Source: Neisseria mucosa
GTDB lineage: Bacteria > Pseudomonadota > Gammaproteobacteria > Burkholderiales > Neisseriaceae
Assembly (NCBI RefSeq): GCF_003044445.1
Contig: NZ_POWX01000002.1
Coordinates: 124,001-188,000 of the forward strand
DNA: 64,000 nucleotides
Direction of reading: 5' to 3'
The position numbers and the translations under genes were made by a program. Of the stretch, positions 26,136 to 34,298 are shown one piece after another. The notes below the pieces were generated by a model that ran no database searches, was not told where the DNA came from, and saw nothing but the letters and a program-made list of their open reading frames with translations. Position 1 is the stretch's first letter. Every line of letters begins with the position of its first letter.

Positions 26136-26588
26136 ATGCAAATTATTCTGTTAGAGAAAATCGGCGGTTTGGGCAACTTGGGCGACATCGTTACCGTGAA
26201 AAACGGTTATGCCCGTAACTTCCTGATTCCTGCCGGCAAAGCCAAACGCGCTACTGAAGCCAACATGAAAGAATTCGAAGCACGTCGTGCCGAATTGGAA
26301 GCCAAACAAGCCGAAATCTTGGCTGATGCTAAAGCACGTCAAGAAAAACTGGACGGTCAAACCATCACTATCGCTCAAAAAGCCGGTGTGGACGGTCGTC
26401 TGTTCGGTTCCGTTACCAATGCTGACATCGCTGCTGCGATTGTTGCATCAGGCGTTGAAGCTGCAAAATCCAACATCCGCCTGCCTAACGGTCCTCTGAA
26501 AGCCGTAGGCGAGTACGAAGTTGAAGTGGCTCTGCACACTGACGCCGTTGCTGCGATTACCGTTGCTGTTGTTGCAGCTGCCGAGTAA
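26136..26588 (+). CDS. rplI: 50S ribosomal protein L9
   Basis: 150 residues. The N-terminal domain MQIILLEKIGGLGNLGDIV, the signature GYARNFLIPAGKAKRAT, a long connecting helix (about 41-75) and the C-terminal domain from GVDGRLFGSVTNADIA are all present. It is the last gene of the operon; a DUS-pair terminator follows within 12 nt. Confidence 0.97.
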   Translation: MQIILLEKIGGLGNLGDIVTVKNGYARNFLIPAGKAKRATEANMKEFEARRAELEAKQAEILADAKARQEKLDGQTITIAQKAGVDGRLFGSVTNADIAAAIVASGVEAAKSNIRLPNGPLKAVGEYEVEVALHTDAVAAITVAVVAAAE

Positions 26589-26599
26589 TAGACAGTCTT

Positions 26600-26660
26600 A
26601 AAAGGTCGTCTGAAAGGGAATGGAATGCATATTCCTGCCATCTTTCAGACGACCTTTTTG
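26600..26660. terminator. DUS-pair terminator of the rpsF-rplI operon
   Basis: AAAAGGTCGTCTGAAAG and CTTTCAGACGACCTTTTT are inverted with a nested inner stem (GGAATGG-AATGCAT-ATTCC) that lengthens the hairpin. Confidence 0.8.
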
Positions 26661-26700
26661 CATAATTAAGACTGCTTCCTTAGTGACTATAAATCCAGAT

Positions 26701-27783
26701 ATGAAAAAACTTATCCCTTTCATCGGAATATCAACCGCGTTGTTGCTTTCCGCTTGTAGTACAACCAAAACAAACGTTGAATCTGCTAAAACGGTTGAGC
26801 CGATTAATCAAAGCAAAAACCAGCGTCCTGCTTTTGATTCTGCTGCGGAATCGGTTGCCAGCAGCGGCTTTAATGCCAATACCAATGTCCGCCAGTTTAT
26901 CCGTTACGAAGCAGCGAAAAAGCAGTTTACAGAGGCAGAGCTGCAAAACTTTTTTAATGGCGTGGTTTACAAGGGCAATATCATCAATATCATGTACCGC
27001 CCGTCAACTTCTCGCCCTTGGTATGAATTCCGTACAGGCAACTCCGGCGCAACGAAATTCAACGGCGGCAAACAGTTTTACGCTGCCAACCGTGCCGTTA
27101 TCGATGATGTGACGCGCAAATACGGCGTACCTGCCGAGCTGATTGTGGCGATTATCGGGATTGAAACCAACTACGGTAAAAACACAGGCAGCTTCCGCGT
27201 TGCCGATGCCTTGAGTACCTTAGGTTTTGATTATCCGCGCCGCGCCGAGTTTTTCCAAAACGAGCTGATTGAGCTTTTGCTGATGGCGAAAGAAGAAAAA
27301 GAGAACGTTTTTGACTTCAAAGGCAGCTATGCGGGCGCGATGGGTATGCCGCAATTCATGCCTTCGAGTTATCGCAAATGGGCGGTTGATTATGATGGCG
27401 ACGGACACCGCGATATTTGGAACAATATCGGCGACGTTGCCGCTTCTGTTGCCAATTATATGAAGCAGCACGGCTGGAAAACAGGCGGCAAAATGATTAT
27501 TCCCGTCAATCTGACGATTACGCCTGACTTGAACGCCATCATTGATGAAAAAACCGCCTTGAACCGTACCGTTGCGGATTTCAAAGCGATGGGCGTGGTG
27601 CCGCAACAAGCGGTTGCAGACAATGAAAAAGCCGTTTTATTCAGTTTGGAAACCAGTCCGGGCGTATTTGAATATTATCTCGGTCTGAATAATTTCTATA
27701 CAGTTTGGCAGTATAACAACAGCCGAATGTATGTTACCGCCGTGCGTGATATCGCCAATGCAATCAACAACAACGGTTTGTAA
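26701..27783 (+). CDS. Lytic murein transglycosylase B-like lipoprotein
   Basis: 360 residues. Lipobox LSAC with Cys19, so outer-membrane anchored. The MltB/SLT-like domain cleaves peptidoglycan glycan strands to 1,6-anhydro ends; the catalytic Glu is in IIGIETNYGK near residue 155, and GMPQFMPSSYRKWAVDYDGDG is the family's central motif. The start at 26701 is chosen over an upstream in-frame ATG at 26620, which would put the signal peptide 27 residues inside the protein and lies in the preceding terminator. Confidence 0.92.
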   Translation: MKKLIPFIGISTALLLSACSTTKTNVESAKTVEPINQSKNQRPAFDSAAESVASSGFNANTNVRQFIRYEAAKKQFTEAELQNFFNGVVYKGNIINIMYRPSTSRPWYEFRTGNSGATKFNGGKQFYAANRAVIDDVTRKYGVPAELIVAIIGIETNYGKNTGSFRVADALSTLGFDYPRRAEFFQNELIELLLMAKEEKENVFDFKGSYAGAMGMPQFMPSSYRKWAVDYDGDGHRDIWNNIGDVAASVANYMKQHGWKTGGKMIIPVNLTITPDLNAIIDEKTALNRTVADFKAMGVVPQQAVADNEKAVLFSLETSPGVFEYYLGLNNFYTVWQYNNSRMYVTAVRDIANAINNNGL

Positions 27784-27786
27784 TAT

Positions 27787-27819
27787 TCAAAAACCACCTT
27801 TTTCAAGGTGGTTTTTTAT
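27787..27819 (+). terminator. Intrinsic terminator of the transglycosylase gene
   Basis: AAAAACCACCTTTTT CAAGGTGGTTTTTT: an 8-10 bp stem with a T run, directly after the stop. It has no uptake sequence. Confidence 0.85.
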
Positions 27820-27905
27820 TTGAGAACTCAAATTCACGATAGTAAACAATAGAGCCGCTCAAATCGCCCGTGGATTTGAGAAAATCACTACAAACCCAAC
27901 AAAAC

Positions 27906-28619
27906 TCAAGCAATCAAACGGATTTTCATGCCGTAATGCTTTTTACCGTGTCCCGATACAAACTGTCCGCCGCGCGCAGGCGATAAAAATGCGTTACCTT
28001 CGGCGGTGGGTTCGGCGCAGGTGTATTGTCCGTTGCGGTCGCTCCAAAGCGCGTAAACGGGCAGGTTTTGCGTACGGATGTCGAGTTTCAGTCCGTCAAA
28101 CGCGACGTGTGTATCCGACGGCGAGGCGACAAATTCCGTGTGTGCGATATAGTCGGCATCGTAGGGCGCGCCGTTGAAATCGAATTGGGTGCCGACGGCG
28201 GGGAAATAGGGATGGAAGCCGGGCGAAGTGCGCACGGGCGCATCGCCGTAATTGCAGACAGTCAGCGTGGCGACTGCTTCATTTTCGTTCGGCAGACTGT
28301 AATCCAGCAGCCATTCGACGTTTTCGTAGCCCTTTGCCGTGCTGATCAATCTCAAGCCGACATTTGACTCATTTTGATAACGGATTTGCCAAGTAGAGGT
28401 TCTGCCGAAACCGTGTTGCGCCAAATGGTTTTTACTGTCCGGTCCGAACTGCGGCAGGCAGACGTGCATCCCGCCGCGTAATTTTGTATCAGTACCGACT
28501 TGGACGCTGGTTTTCGGGAATAACACTTCCCGACCTTGTAAAATCAAGTTGTCTACATATGCGCCCAGGATGTTTATCTGCATGGATGCGGAATGATTGC
28601 GTAAGATGATTTCAGACAT
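27906..28619 (-). CDS. Aldose 1-epimerase / D-hexose-6-phosphate mutarotase-like protein
   Basis: 237 residues of the galactose mutarotase-like beta-sandwich fold. Catalytic-type His residues are in CLPQFGPDSKNHLAQHGFGR and SPGFHPYF. It probably interconverts alpha and beta anomers of a hexose or hexose-6-phosphate; YeaD-type proteins are the closest resemblance. The start at 28619 (MSEIILRN) is preferred; an in-frame ATG at 28658 adds 13 residues without similarity. Confidence 0.78.
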   Translation of the reverse strand: MSEIILRNHSASMQINILGAYVDNLILQGREVLFPKTSVQVGTDTKLRGGMHVCLPQFGPDSKNHLAQHGFGRTSTWQIRYQNESNVGLRLISTAKGYENVEWLLDYSLPNENEAVATLTVCNYGDAPVRTSPGFHPYFPAVGTQFDFNGAPYDADYIAHTEFVASPSDTHVAFDGLKLDIRTQNLPVYALWSDRNGQYTCAEPTAEGNAFLSPARGGQFVSGHGKKHYGMKIRLIA

Positions 28620-28747
28620 GGCGGCTTGTTCTTTAGGTTGTTTTAAATTTTGTAACATTCTAACATTTGTATACGCGCCATTACCGATATGCAGAGAGAA
28701 AATCCTTAATAAAAATCAAAAAAATGCTAAAATACCAAGCATCTTTC

Positions 28748-28790
28748 AAGGTCGTCTGAAAGGCGTTCAACCACTTTTCAGACGACCTTC
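28748..28790. other. DUS inverted pair upstream of dnaX
   Basis: CAAGGTCGTCTGAAAG and CTTTTCAGACGACCTTC lie between the divergent mutarotase and dnaX genes, 29 nt before the dnaX start. It cannot end an upstream plus-strand gene and would form a hairpin in the dnaX 5' leader. Confidence 0.6.
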
Positions 28791-28817
28791 CGATTTATTT
28801 CCAGCAGAGAAAAACTT

Positions 28818-30926
28818 ATGGCTTATCAAGTTCTTGCCCGCAAATGGCGTCCGAAAACCTTTGCCGATTTAGTCGGTCAGGAACACGTCGTCAAAGCCTT
28901 GCGCAACGCGCTGGACGAAGGCCGTCTGCACCATGCCTACCTGCTGACCGGCACGCGCGGCGTGGGTAAAACCACCATCGCCCGTATTTTGGCGAAAAGC
29001 CTCAACTGCGAAAACGCGCAACACGGCGAACCTTGCGGCGTGTGCCAAAGCTGTACGCAAATCGACACTGGACGCTACGTCGACCTGCTGGAAATCGACG
29101 CCGCCTCCAATACCGGTATCGACAACATCCGCGAAGTATTGGAAAACGCCCAATACGCGCCGACCGCCGGCAAATACAAAGTCTATATCATCGACGAAGT
29201 GCATATGCTCTCCAAAAGCGCGTTCAACGCCATGTTGAAAACGCTGGAAGAGCCGCCCGAACACGTCAAATTCATCCTTGCCACCACCGATCCGCACAAA
29301 GTCCCCATCACCGTTTTGAGCCGCTGCCTGCAATTTGTCTTGCGCAACATGACTTCGCAGCAGGTTGCCGACCACCTTGCCCACGTTTTAAACAACGAAA
29401 ACATCGCCTACGAACCCGCCGCCCTGCAACTCTTAGGCCGTGCCGCCGCAGGCTCGATGCGCGATGCTTTAAGTCTGCTTGACCAAGCCATCGCCATGGG
29501 TTCGGGCAGCGTTGCCGAACAAGACGTCCGCCAAATGATAGGCGCGGTGGACAAACAATATCTGTACGAACTGCTGGCGGGTATCGTCAACCAAGACGGC
29601 GAAGCCCTGCTGGCGAAAGCGCAGGAAATGGCAGCGCGCGCCATCGGCTTTGACAGCGCGTTGAGCGAACTTGCCATGCTGTTGCAACGCCTCGCCTTGA
29701 TACAGGCAGTCCCTTCCGCTTTGGTGCACGACGACCCTGAGCGCGAAACCCTGTTGCAATTGAGCCAAGCACTCAGCGGCGAACAAATCCAGCTTTATTA
29801 TCAATGCGCCATCCACGGCAAACAGGATTTGAGCCTTGCACCTGACGAATACGCCGGCTTCGTTATGACCCTGTTGCGTATGCTTGCGTTCGCACCGTTG
29901 GCGGCGGATGCGCACGACATTGGCGGACATATTGAAAACACCGAGCTGCATTCTGCCGAAACGGGTGTTCATACCGCAAAAAAGCCCTTGCAACTTCCCA
30001 CGTCTGAAGCCGCCAAACCATCCGTTCAGACGACCCCTACGCCTGCCACGTCGTCTGAAAACAAGGTTGCCGAACCGGTTCCGACTCAAGAAAACAACGA
30101 CGTACCGCCTTGGGAAGACGCACCAGGCGATGAAGAAACCGTAACGGACACGCCTGCGCAAGAGTCAGCGGAGAGTGTTCAGACGACCTCTGAAGCAGCA
30201 GATGCTCCGTCCGCAAACGAAGCAGAAACCCCGTTTCAGACGACCCCTCAAGCCGAAACGTCGTCTGAAAACCTTGAAAACACAAACCCAATTCAGACGA
30301 CCCCAATCGCTGAAGCCGCAGAAGCAGAAGCGTTTCCGCATGATGATACCGCAGAGCCCTTCTACGGTTACGTTTCTCCCGAGCATGACTATCCCGTAGC
30401 AGACAGCGCAGAAATGCCCCCGCCGCCGGATTGGGAACACGCCGTTCCTGCCGATACGGCAGAAGCCGAAGAAGACAGCGACGACGAAGACGACACGCAG
30501 TTTGCACCGTTGCCCGAGTTTTCCACCGAAAACTGGGCGGCAATCGTCCGACACTTCGCCCGCAAGCTTGGCGCCGCGCAAATGCTGGCGCAACACGCCG
30601 CATGGACGAACTACGACACAGACAGCCATCTGATGATGCTGTCGATGACCGACGAAGCCCGCGCGACCGCCAACAAAGAGCGGCTCGACAAAATCAAAAA
30701 CACGCTCGCTGAAGCCTACGGTCTGCCATTGAAATTGCAAACCGAACCGTGGCGCGACGATGCAGGCTGGGAAACCCCGACCATGCGCCGCCAACGCCTC
30801 CAGCTCGAAGGCAGGCAACAGGCACAGGATTTGCTCGAAGCCGACGAAACCGCGCGTCAGGTTTTAAAAGTTTTCGAAGCCAAATGGCAGCCCGATTCTT
30901 TGGAATTGGCGGAGCAGGCGGAATAA
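28818..30926 (+). CDS. dnaX: DNA polymerase III subunits gamma and tau
   Basis: 702 residues. It is the clamp-loader ATPase that also links polymerase cores and helicase (tau form). Walker A GTRGVGKTT at residues 45-53, four zinc Cys between residues 64 and 79 (NCENAQHGEPCGVCQSC), Walker B IIDEVHML at 124-131 and sensor RCLQF are intact. Residues about 385-560 form a Pro/Thr/Ser/Glu-rich linker in which QTTP and SSEN peptides recur because uptake sequences are translated. The tau C-terminal domain follows (about 575-702). Codons 387-389 read GCA AAA AAG, a slippery heptamer that could yield a shorter gamma product. Confidence 0.95.
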   Translation: MAYQVLARKWRPKTFADLVGQEHVVKALRNALDEGRLHHAYLLTGTRGVGKTTIARILAKSLNCENAQHGEPCGVCQSCTQIDTGRYVDLLEIDAASNTGIDNIREVLENAQYAPTAGKYKVYIIDEVHMLSKSAFNAMLKTLEEPPEHVKFILATTDPHKVPITVLSRCLQFVLRNMTSQQVADHLAHVLNNENIAYEPAALQLLGRAAAGSMRDALSLLDQAIAMGSGSVAEQDVRQMIGAVDKQYLYELLAGIVNQDGEALLAKAQEMAARAIGFDSALSELAMLLQRLALIQAVPSALVHDDPERETLLQLSQALSGEQIQLYYQCAIHGKQDLSLAPDEYAGFVMTLLRMLAFAPLAADAHDIGGHIENTELHSAETGVHTAKKPLQLPTSEAAKPSVQTTPTPATSSENKVAEPVPTQENNDVPPWEDAPGDEETVTDTPAQESAESVQTTSEAADAPSANEAETPFQTTPQAETSSENLENTNPIQTTPIAEAAEAEAFPHDDTAEPFYGYVSPEHDYPVADSAEMPPPPDWEHAVPADTAEAEEDSDDEDDTQFAPLPEFSTENWAAIVRHFARKLGAAQMLAQHAAWTNYDTDSHLMMLSMTDEARATANKERLDKIKNTLAEAYGLPLKLQTEPWRDDAGWETPTMRRQRLQLEGRQQAQDLLEADETARQVLKVFEAKWQPDSLELAEQAE
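29978..30007 (+). promoter_or_regulatory. Possible -1 programmed frameshift site in dnaX
   Basis: A AAA AAG at 29978-29984 is in the phase used by E. coli dnaX (GCA AAA AAG). After a -1 slip the frame reads seven codons and meets TGA at 30005-30007, giving about 396 residues, ending just after the ATPase and collar domains. The stop lies in an uptake-like CGTCTGAA. No clear upstream Shine-Dalgarno-like stimulator is seen, and the nearest strong hairpin (30025-30059) starts 40 nt away, farther than usual. Confidence 0.45.
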
Positions 30927-30969
30927 CGGCAATCGAGAATTTCCGTTTCCATTCGGATACATAAACATT

Positions 30970-31010
30970 CAGGTCGTCTGAAAACCGTCAACCCGCTTTC
31001 AGACGACCCT
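30970..31010. terminator. DUS inverted pair between dnaX and ybaB
   Basis: AGGTCGTCTGAAAAC and GCTTTCAGACGACCCT are inverted in the 143-nt gap. No strong T tract follows, so readthrough into ybaB is possible. Confidence 0.5.
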
Positions 31011-31069
31011 TAGACACCAAAACGGTATCACCCCATCACCTTAACGATTCAACCACAGGAGTTTTAAAT

Positions 31070-31405
31070 ATGTTCGGAAAAGCCGGATTAGGCGGCCTGA
31101 TGAAACAGGCGCAGCAAATGCAGGAAAACATGAAAAAAGCGCAAGCGAAACTTGCCGAGACCGAAGTAGAAGGCGAAGCAGGCAACGGCTTGGTTAAAGT
31201 CGTGATGACCTGTTCCCACGTTGTCCGCAAACTCGAAATCAGCCCCGACCTGATTCAAGAAGCCGCAGACGACAAAGAAATGCTCGAAGATTTGGTGCTC
31301 GCCGCCATCAACGCCGCTTCTGAAAAAGCCGAAGAAACCACCAATAAAACCATGGGTGCGTTCACCCAAGGTCTGCCCGCAGGCATGGGTGACTTCTTCC
31401 GTTAA
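31070..31405 (+). CDS. YbaB/EbfC-family nucleoid-associated protein
   Basis: 111 residues. MFGKAGLGGLMKQAQQMQENM and the following amphipathic helix, GNGLVKVVMTC and the C-terminal GAFTQGLPAGMGDFF are typical. Members form DNA-binding dimers that help organise the nucleoid. Its position downstream of dnaX is the widespread dnaX-ybaB arrangement; recR is not next to it here. ACAGGAGTTTTAAAT supplies the ribosome-binding site. Confidence 0.93.
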   Translation: MFGKAGLGGLMKQAQQMQENMKKAQAKLAETEVEGEAGNGLVKVVMTCSHVVRKLEISPDLIQEAADDKEMLEDLVLAAINAASEKAEETTNKTMGAFTQGLPAGMGDFFR

Positions 31406-31426
31406 ACCCGCGCCGTAAAAGCAAAT

Positions 31427-31469
31427 AAAGGTCGTCTGAAACGCCCAAAAGCAGTTTCAGACGACCTTC
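31427..31469. terminator. DUS-pair terminator of ybaB
   Basis: AAAGGTCGTCTGAAAC and GTTTCAGACGACCTTC are inverted 22 nt past the stop. Confidence 0.7.
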
Positions 31470-31537
31470 GGATTATCGGTTTGACAAATCGATACCCGTC
31501 CAATATTTTCAGACGACCCCTGCCCGCTTTGGTAAAA

Positions 31538-31693
31538 TATAGTGGATTAACAAAAATCAGGACAAGGCGACGAAGCCGCAGACAGTACAGATAGTACGGA
31601 ACCGATTCACTTGGTGCTTCAGCACCTTAGAGAATCGTTCTCTTTGAGCTAAGGCGAGGCAACGCCGTACTGGTTTAAAGTTAATACACTATA
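31538..31693 (+). repeat. Correia repeat enclosed element, full length
   Basis: 156 bp, TATAGTGGATTAACAAAAAT to TTAATACACTATA. The right terminus has one substitution (TACACT instead of TCCACT). It ends 53 nt ahead of recO, so its outward sequences may provide or modulate the recO promoter. Confidence 0.93.
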
Positions 31694-31746
31694 CACCATA
31701 CAATCAACCGCCCTTTTCCACCATTCCCCAGCAACGCCAACTGCCC

Positions 31747-32487
31747 ATGACCAACCAGCGCATCAACCACGAACCCGTCTTCCTACTTGCTTCCGCCCCT
31801 TGGCGCGAGAGCAGTTTGTGGGTGGAAGTGTTCAGCCGCCGCTACGGGCGCGTGGCGTTATTGGCGAGAAGTGCGCGCAAGCGGCAGAGCGAGCTGCGCG
31901 GCGTGTTGGTGCCGTTTGTACCGGTCAGCGCCTCTTGGTACGGTTCGCAAGAGTTGAAAACGCTGCATCGTGCGGAGTGGATAGGCGGCTGGCCGCAGCC
32001 ACAAGGCAGAGCTTTGTTCAGCGGCCTGTATATCAACGAACTAATGCTCAAACTGACGGCTCGAGAAGACCCGATACCCGAGCTTTACGACGCGCTGGAG
32101 GCGGTCATGCGGGCGGTATGTGGCGAAAGCAGCCATACCGCCGCGCTGCGACGCTTTGAATGGACTTTACTTACCCGCTTGGGATTTGCGCCCGATTTGT
32201 TCCACGATGGCAATGGCGAAGCAATCCGCGCCGAAGAAACCTACTGGCTGACGCCTGAAACCGCGGTCGTCCCCATCGAAGAAGCCGAACGCTTCAATCC
32301 GCGCAACCATGGTGTTGCAGTCGGCGGCAACATCTTGATTCATCTGCGCGAAGGCGATTTCACCCACTCCGAAAGCCTCGGACAGTCGCTAAAAATTACG
32401 CGCCTACTGATTGACAACCTCCTGCCCGAAGGCATTAAATCCAGACAGGTTTTGCAACAGCTCCAGCAATTCAGTTTCGGCGTTTAA
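31747..32487 (+). CDS. recO: DNA repair protein RecO
   Basis: 246 residues. It loads RecA on SSB-coated single strands with RecR (RecFOR pathway), which also matters for neisserial recombination. The N-terminal OB fold begins EPVFLLASAPWRESSLWVEVFSRRYGR; a helical domain follows (GGWPQPQGRALFSGLYINEL). There is no zinc Cys cluster, as in many beta/gammaproteobacterial RecO. Only a CREE separates it from ybaB. A DUS half-site follows the stop. Confidence 0.9.
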   Translation: MTNQRINHEPVFLLASAPWRESSLWVEVFSRRYGRVALLARSARKRQSELRGVLVPFVPVSASWYGSQELKTLHRAEWIGGWPQPQGRALFSGLYINELMLKLTAREDPIPELYDALEAVMRAVCGESSHTAALRRFEWTLLTRLGFAPDLFHDGNGEAIRAEETYWLTPETAVVPIEEAERFNPRNHGVAVGGNILIHLREGDFTHSESLGQSLKITRLLIDNLLPEGIKSRQVLQQLQQFSFGV

Positions 32488-32568
32488 TCCTTTTCAGACG
32501 ACCTTTTCATTTCGATTTTTTCTCTTAGTTTCATCCTGATGCGGAAAATCAAAAGCATACCGTGCACA

Positions 32569-33063
32569 TCAATCCGCAATCTCTGCGAACTTCTCCCAAT
32601 TTGCCAACACATACGCCACAGCCGCCGCCATATCGTCGTCCGTGATTTCGTAATATTCGCCGTCCAATTCCTCAAAATCGGGAAACTTAGCACGAATCTC
32701 GTCCAAAGATGCCCCGCCATCCGCCATTTCCTCGATTTTTGCGCCGTCCCGCTCGTATAAAGCCTTCGCTTTATCCAAAATCTTAGGCGTCGGTTTAATC
32801 CGCCAGCGGCGCAGGCTGTCGGCAACGGGGTTATGGAACACATATTCGCCGTAACCTGCCGCGATCAGCTGCACAAAGCCGCCCTCCTGCACTTGGCTGT
32901 CCAAATAGCAGTAAGCCGTCAGCGTGTGCTGCTCGTCGTTCAAACACCGCATTTCCTCATCGCCTGCCGCATCCGTATAATCCAAATACGCCGCGCTCAA
33001 TGTGTAGAGGAATTCTGCCGCATCTTGAGGGTTCAAATCATCCTGCCGGAAAAGTGTCGTCAT
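32569..33063 (-). CDS. Acidic DMP19-family (DUF4375) protein
   Basis: 164 residues, strikingly rich in Asp and Glu, especially the last third (AKFPDFEELDGEYYEITDDD). The stretch YLDSQVQEGGFVQLIAAGYGEYVF matches the DUF4375/DMP19 family pattern. The founding member, from N. meningitidis, mimics DNA and binds a neisserial transcription factor; whether this copy does so is inference. No such factor is adjacent. Start at 33063 (MTTLFRQDDL). It is monocistronic, convergent with recO. Confidence 0.6.
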   Translation of the reverse strand: MTTLFRQDDLNPQDAAEFLYTLSAAYLDYTDAAGDEEMRCLNDEQHTLTAYCYLDSQVQEGGFVQLIAAGYGEYVFHNPVADSLRRWRIKPTPKILDKAKALYERDGAKIEEMADGGASLDEIRAKFPDFEELDGEYYEITDDDMAAAVAYVLANWEKFAEIAD

Positions 33064-33186
33064 GTTAAAGCCAGTCTGAAATAAAGTGGATTTAAAGCTG
33101 ATTTATAAAAATTGCATTATAACCAAAGCATTATCAAATCAAAACTTCTTTTCAGACGACCTTTTGCGCTGCACAAGAAGGCGATA

Positions 33187-33343
33187 TATAGTGGATTAAC
33201 AAAAATCAGGACAAGGCGACGAAGCCGCAGACAGTACAAGATAGTACGGAACCGATTCACTTGGTGCTTCAGCACCTTAGAGAATCGTTCTCTTTGAGCT
33301 AAGGCGAGGCAACGCCGTCCTGGTTTAAAGTTAATCCACTATA
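33187..33343 (+). repeat. Correia repeat enclosed element, full length
   Basis: 157 bp, TATAGTGGATTAACAAAAAT to GTTAATCCACTATA. It ends 36 nt upstream of the start of the zinc-protein gene, so transcription of that gene may begin in or cross the element. Confidence 0.95.
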
Positions 33344-33378
33344 TCGTACAATAAGGTCGGATTTACCAAGGAAAAATC

Positions 33379-33570
33379 ATGAACGCAAACACCGAAACCG
33401 TCGTTATCCAGCCCAAAGACCTGCCGCTGCACTGCTCCGGCCCCAATCACGAAACTTGGAACGGGCATCCGCGCGTCTTCCTCCCGATTCAGTCCGACAG
33501 CGACATTGAATGCCCCTACTGCGGAACGCGTTACCATCTCGAAGGCCACATTCCCCACCACCATTATTGA
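33379..33570 (+). CDS. Small zinc-finger (CHCC type) protein
   Basis: 63 residues. A zf-CHCC pattern is visible: Cys19, His30, Cys45 and Cys48 (ECPYCGTRYHLEGH), as in the NDUFS6-like family of bacterial zinc proteins. The function in bacteria is unknown. AAGGAAAAATC precedes the ATG. The next gene starts 6 nt after its stop, so the two form an operon. Confidence 0.8.
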   Translation: MNANTETVVIQPKDLPLHCSGPNHETWNGHPRVFLPIQSDSDIECPYCGTRYHLEGHIPHHHY

Positions 33571-33576
33571 GCCGCT

Positions 33577-33924
33577 ATGAAGAGATCCGCCCTCCTGCTG
33601 TTGCTCGGACTGTGTGCCGCCTGCGGTTCGTATAAAGCCGTCCGCCCCGATGCCCCGCGCGCCGTCGTTGTCGAAGCGCAAAACAACGCCATCCGCTACC
33701 AAGCCGCCGACGGCAGCCGCATCTCCGCCATCTACGTCAACAGCAACAGCCCGATGACGGTCGAGCTGCATCAGGGAAGTACGGTTGAAAAACTGACGCA
33801 AACCCATTCGATGACCAAAACCACGGAATACCGCAACGCAAGCACAAGATGGCAGCTTCAAGACGGCTTCGCCACGCTTACCCGTGGCGGTAAAACCGTC
33901 GTTTTCACCGAAATCATCGAATAA
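33577..33924 (+). CDS. Small lipoprotein, possibly MliC-like lysozyme inhibitor
   Basis: 115 residues with lipobox CAAC (Cys16). The mature part has a beta-rich pattern (IRYQAADGSRISAIYVNS; MTVELHQG; KTTEYRNASTRWQLQDGFATLTRGGK) that resembles MliC/PliC C-type lysozyme inhibitors, including a YxN...W...G..A.L segment, but the usual terminal Cys is absent. The lysozyme-inhibitor idea is inference. It is translationally close to the zinc-finger gene and followed by a DUS-pair terminator. Confidence 0.6.
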   Translation: MKRSALLLLLGLCAACGSYKAVRPDAPRAVVVEAQNNAIRYQAADGSRISAIYVNSNSPMTVELHQGSTVEKLTQTHSMTKTTEYRNASTRWQLQDGFATLTRGGKTVVFTEIIE

Positions 33925-33944
33925 TCCTGTCTGAAATCCTTATC

Positions 33945-33994
33945 AAAAGGTCGTCTGAAAAACCTTACACGATGGTTTTTCAGACGACCTTTTG
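33945..33994. terminator. DUS-pair terminator
   Basis: AAAAGGTCGTCTGAAAAACC and GGTTTTTCAGACGACCTTTTG form a long perfect stem 21 nt past the lipoprotein stop. Confidence 0.85.
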
Positions 33995-34121
33995 ACAAGT
34001 TCGGTATCGTAAATCCACATCGGAAGTATCTGTTCAGTTATTCCCTCCTGCGCGGAGACGGTAAACCCGGAGGTTCGGGCTTGCGGCAATCTTTAAGCAC
34101 CTCTAAAAAACCGAAGGCTGG

Positions 34122-34141
34122 ATTCCCGCCTGCGCGGGAAT
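34122..34141. repeat. dRS3 repeat
   Basis: ATTCCCGCCTGCGCGGGAAT matches the neisserial dRS3 pattern ATTCCC-N8-GGGAAT exactly. A degenerate relative (TTCCCTCCTGCGCGGAGAC) lies at about 34040. Confidence 0.85.
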
Positions 34142-34206
34142 GACGGCGATTTAGGCAGCTTCGATAAATTGTTATCTGCCTTTTAAAAACAGCTACACCT
34201 TCAAAT

Positions 34207-34255
34207 CAAAGGTCGTCTGAAAACTGCAATATGCGGTTTTCAGACGACCTTTTGT
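34207..34255. terminator. DUS-pair terminator of nqrM
   Basis: AAAGGTCGTCTGAAAAC and GTTTTCAGACGACCTTTTG are inverted about 44 nt beyond the nqrM stop (minus strand). Confidence 0.75.
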
Positions 34256-34298
34256 GTTGCCAAGCTCAAAGCAAGGCTGAACCTGATTCGGGCAGGGT

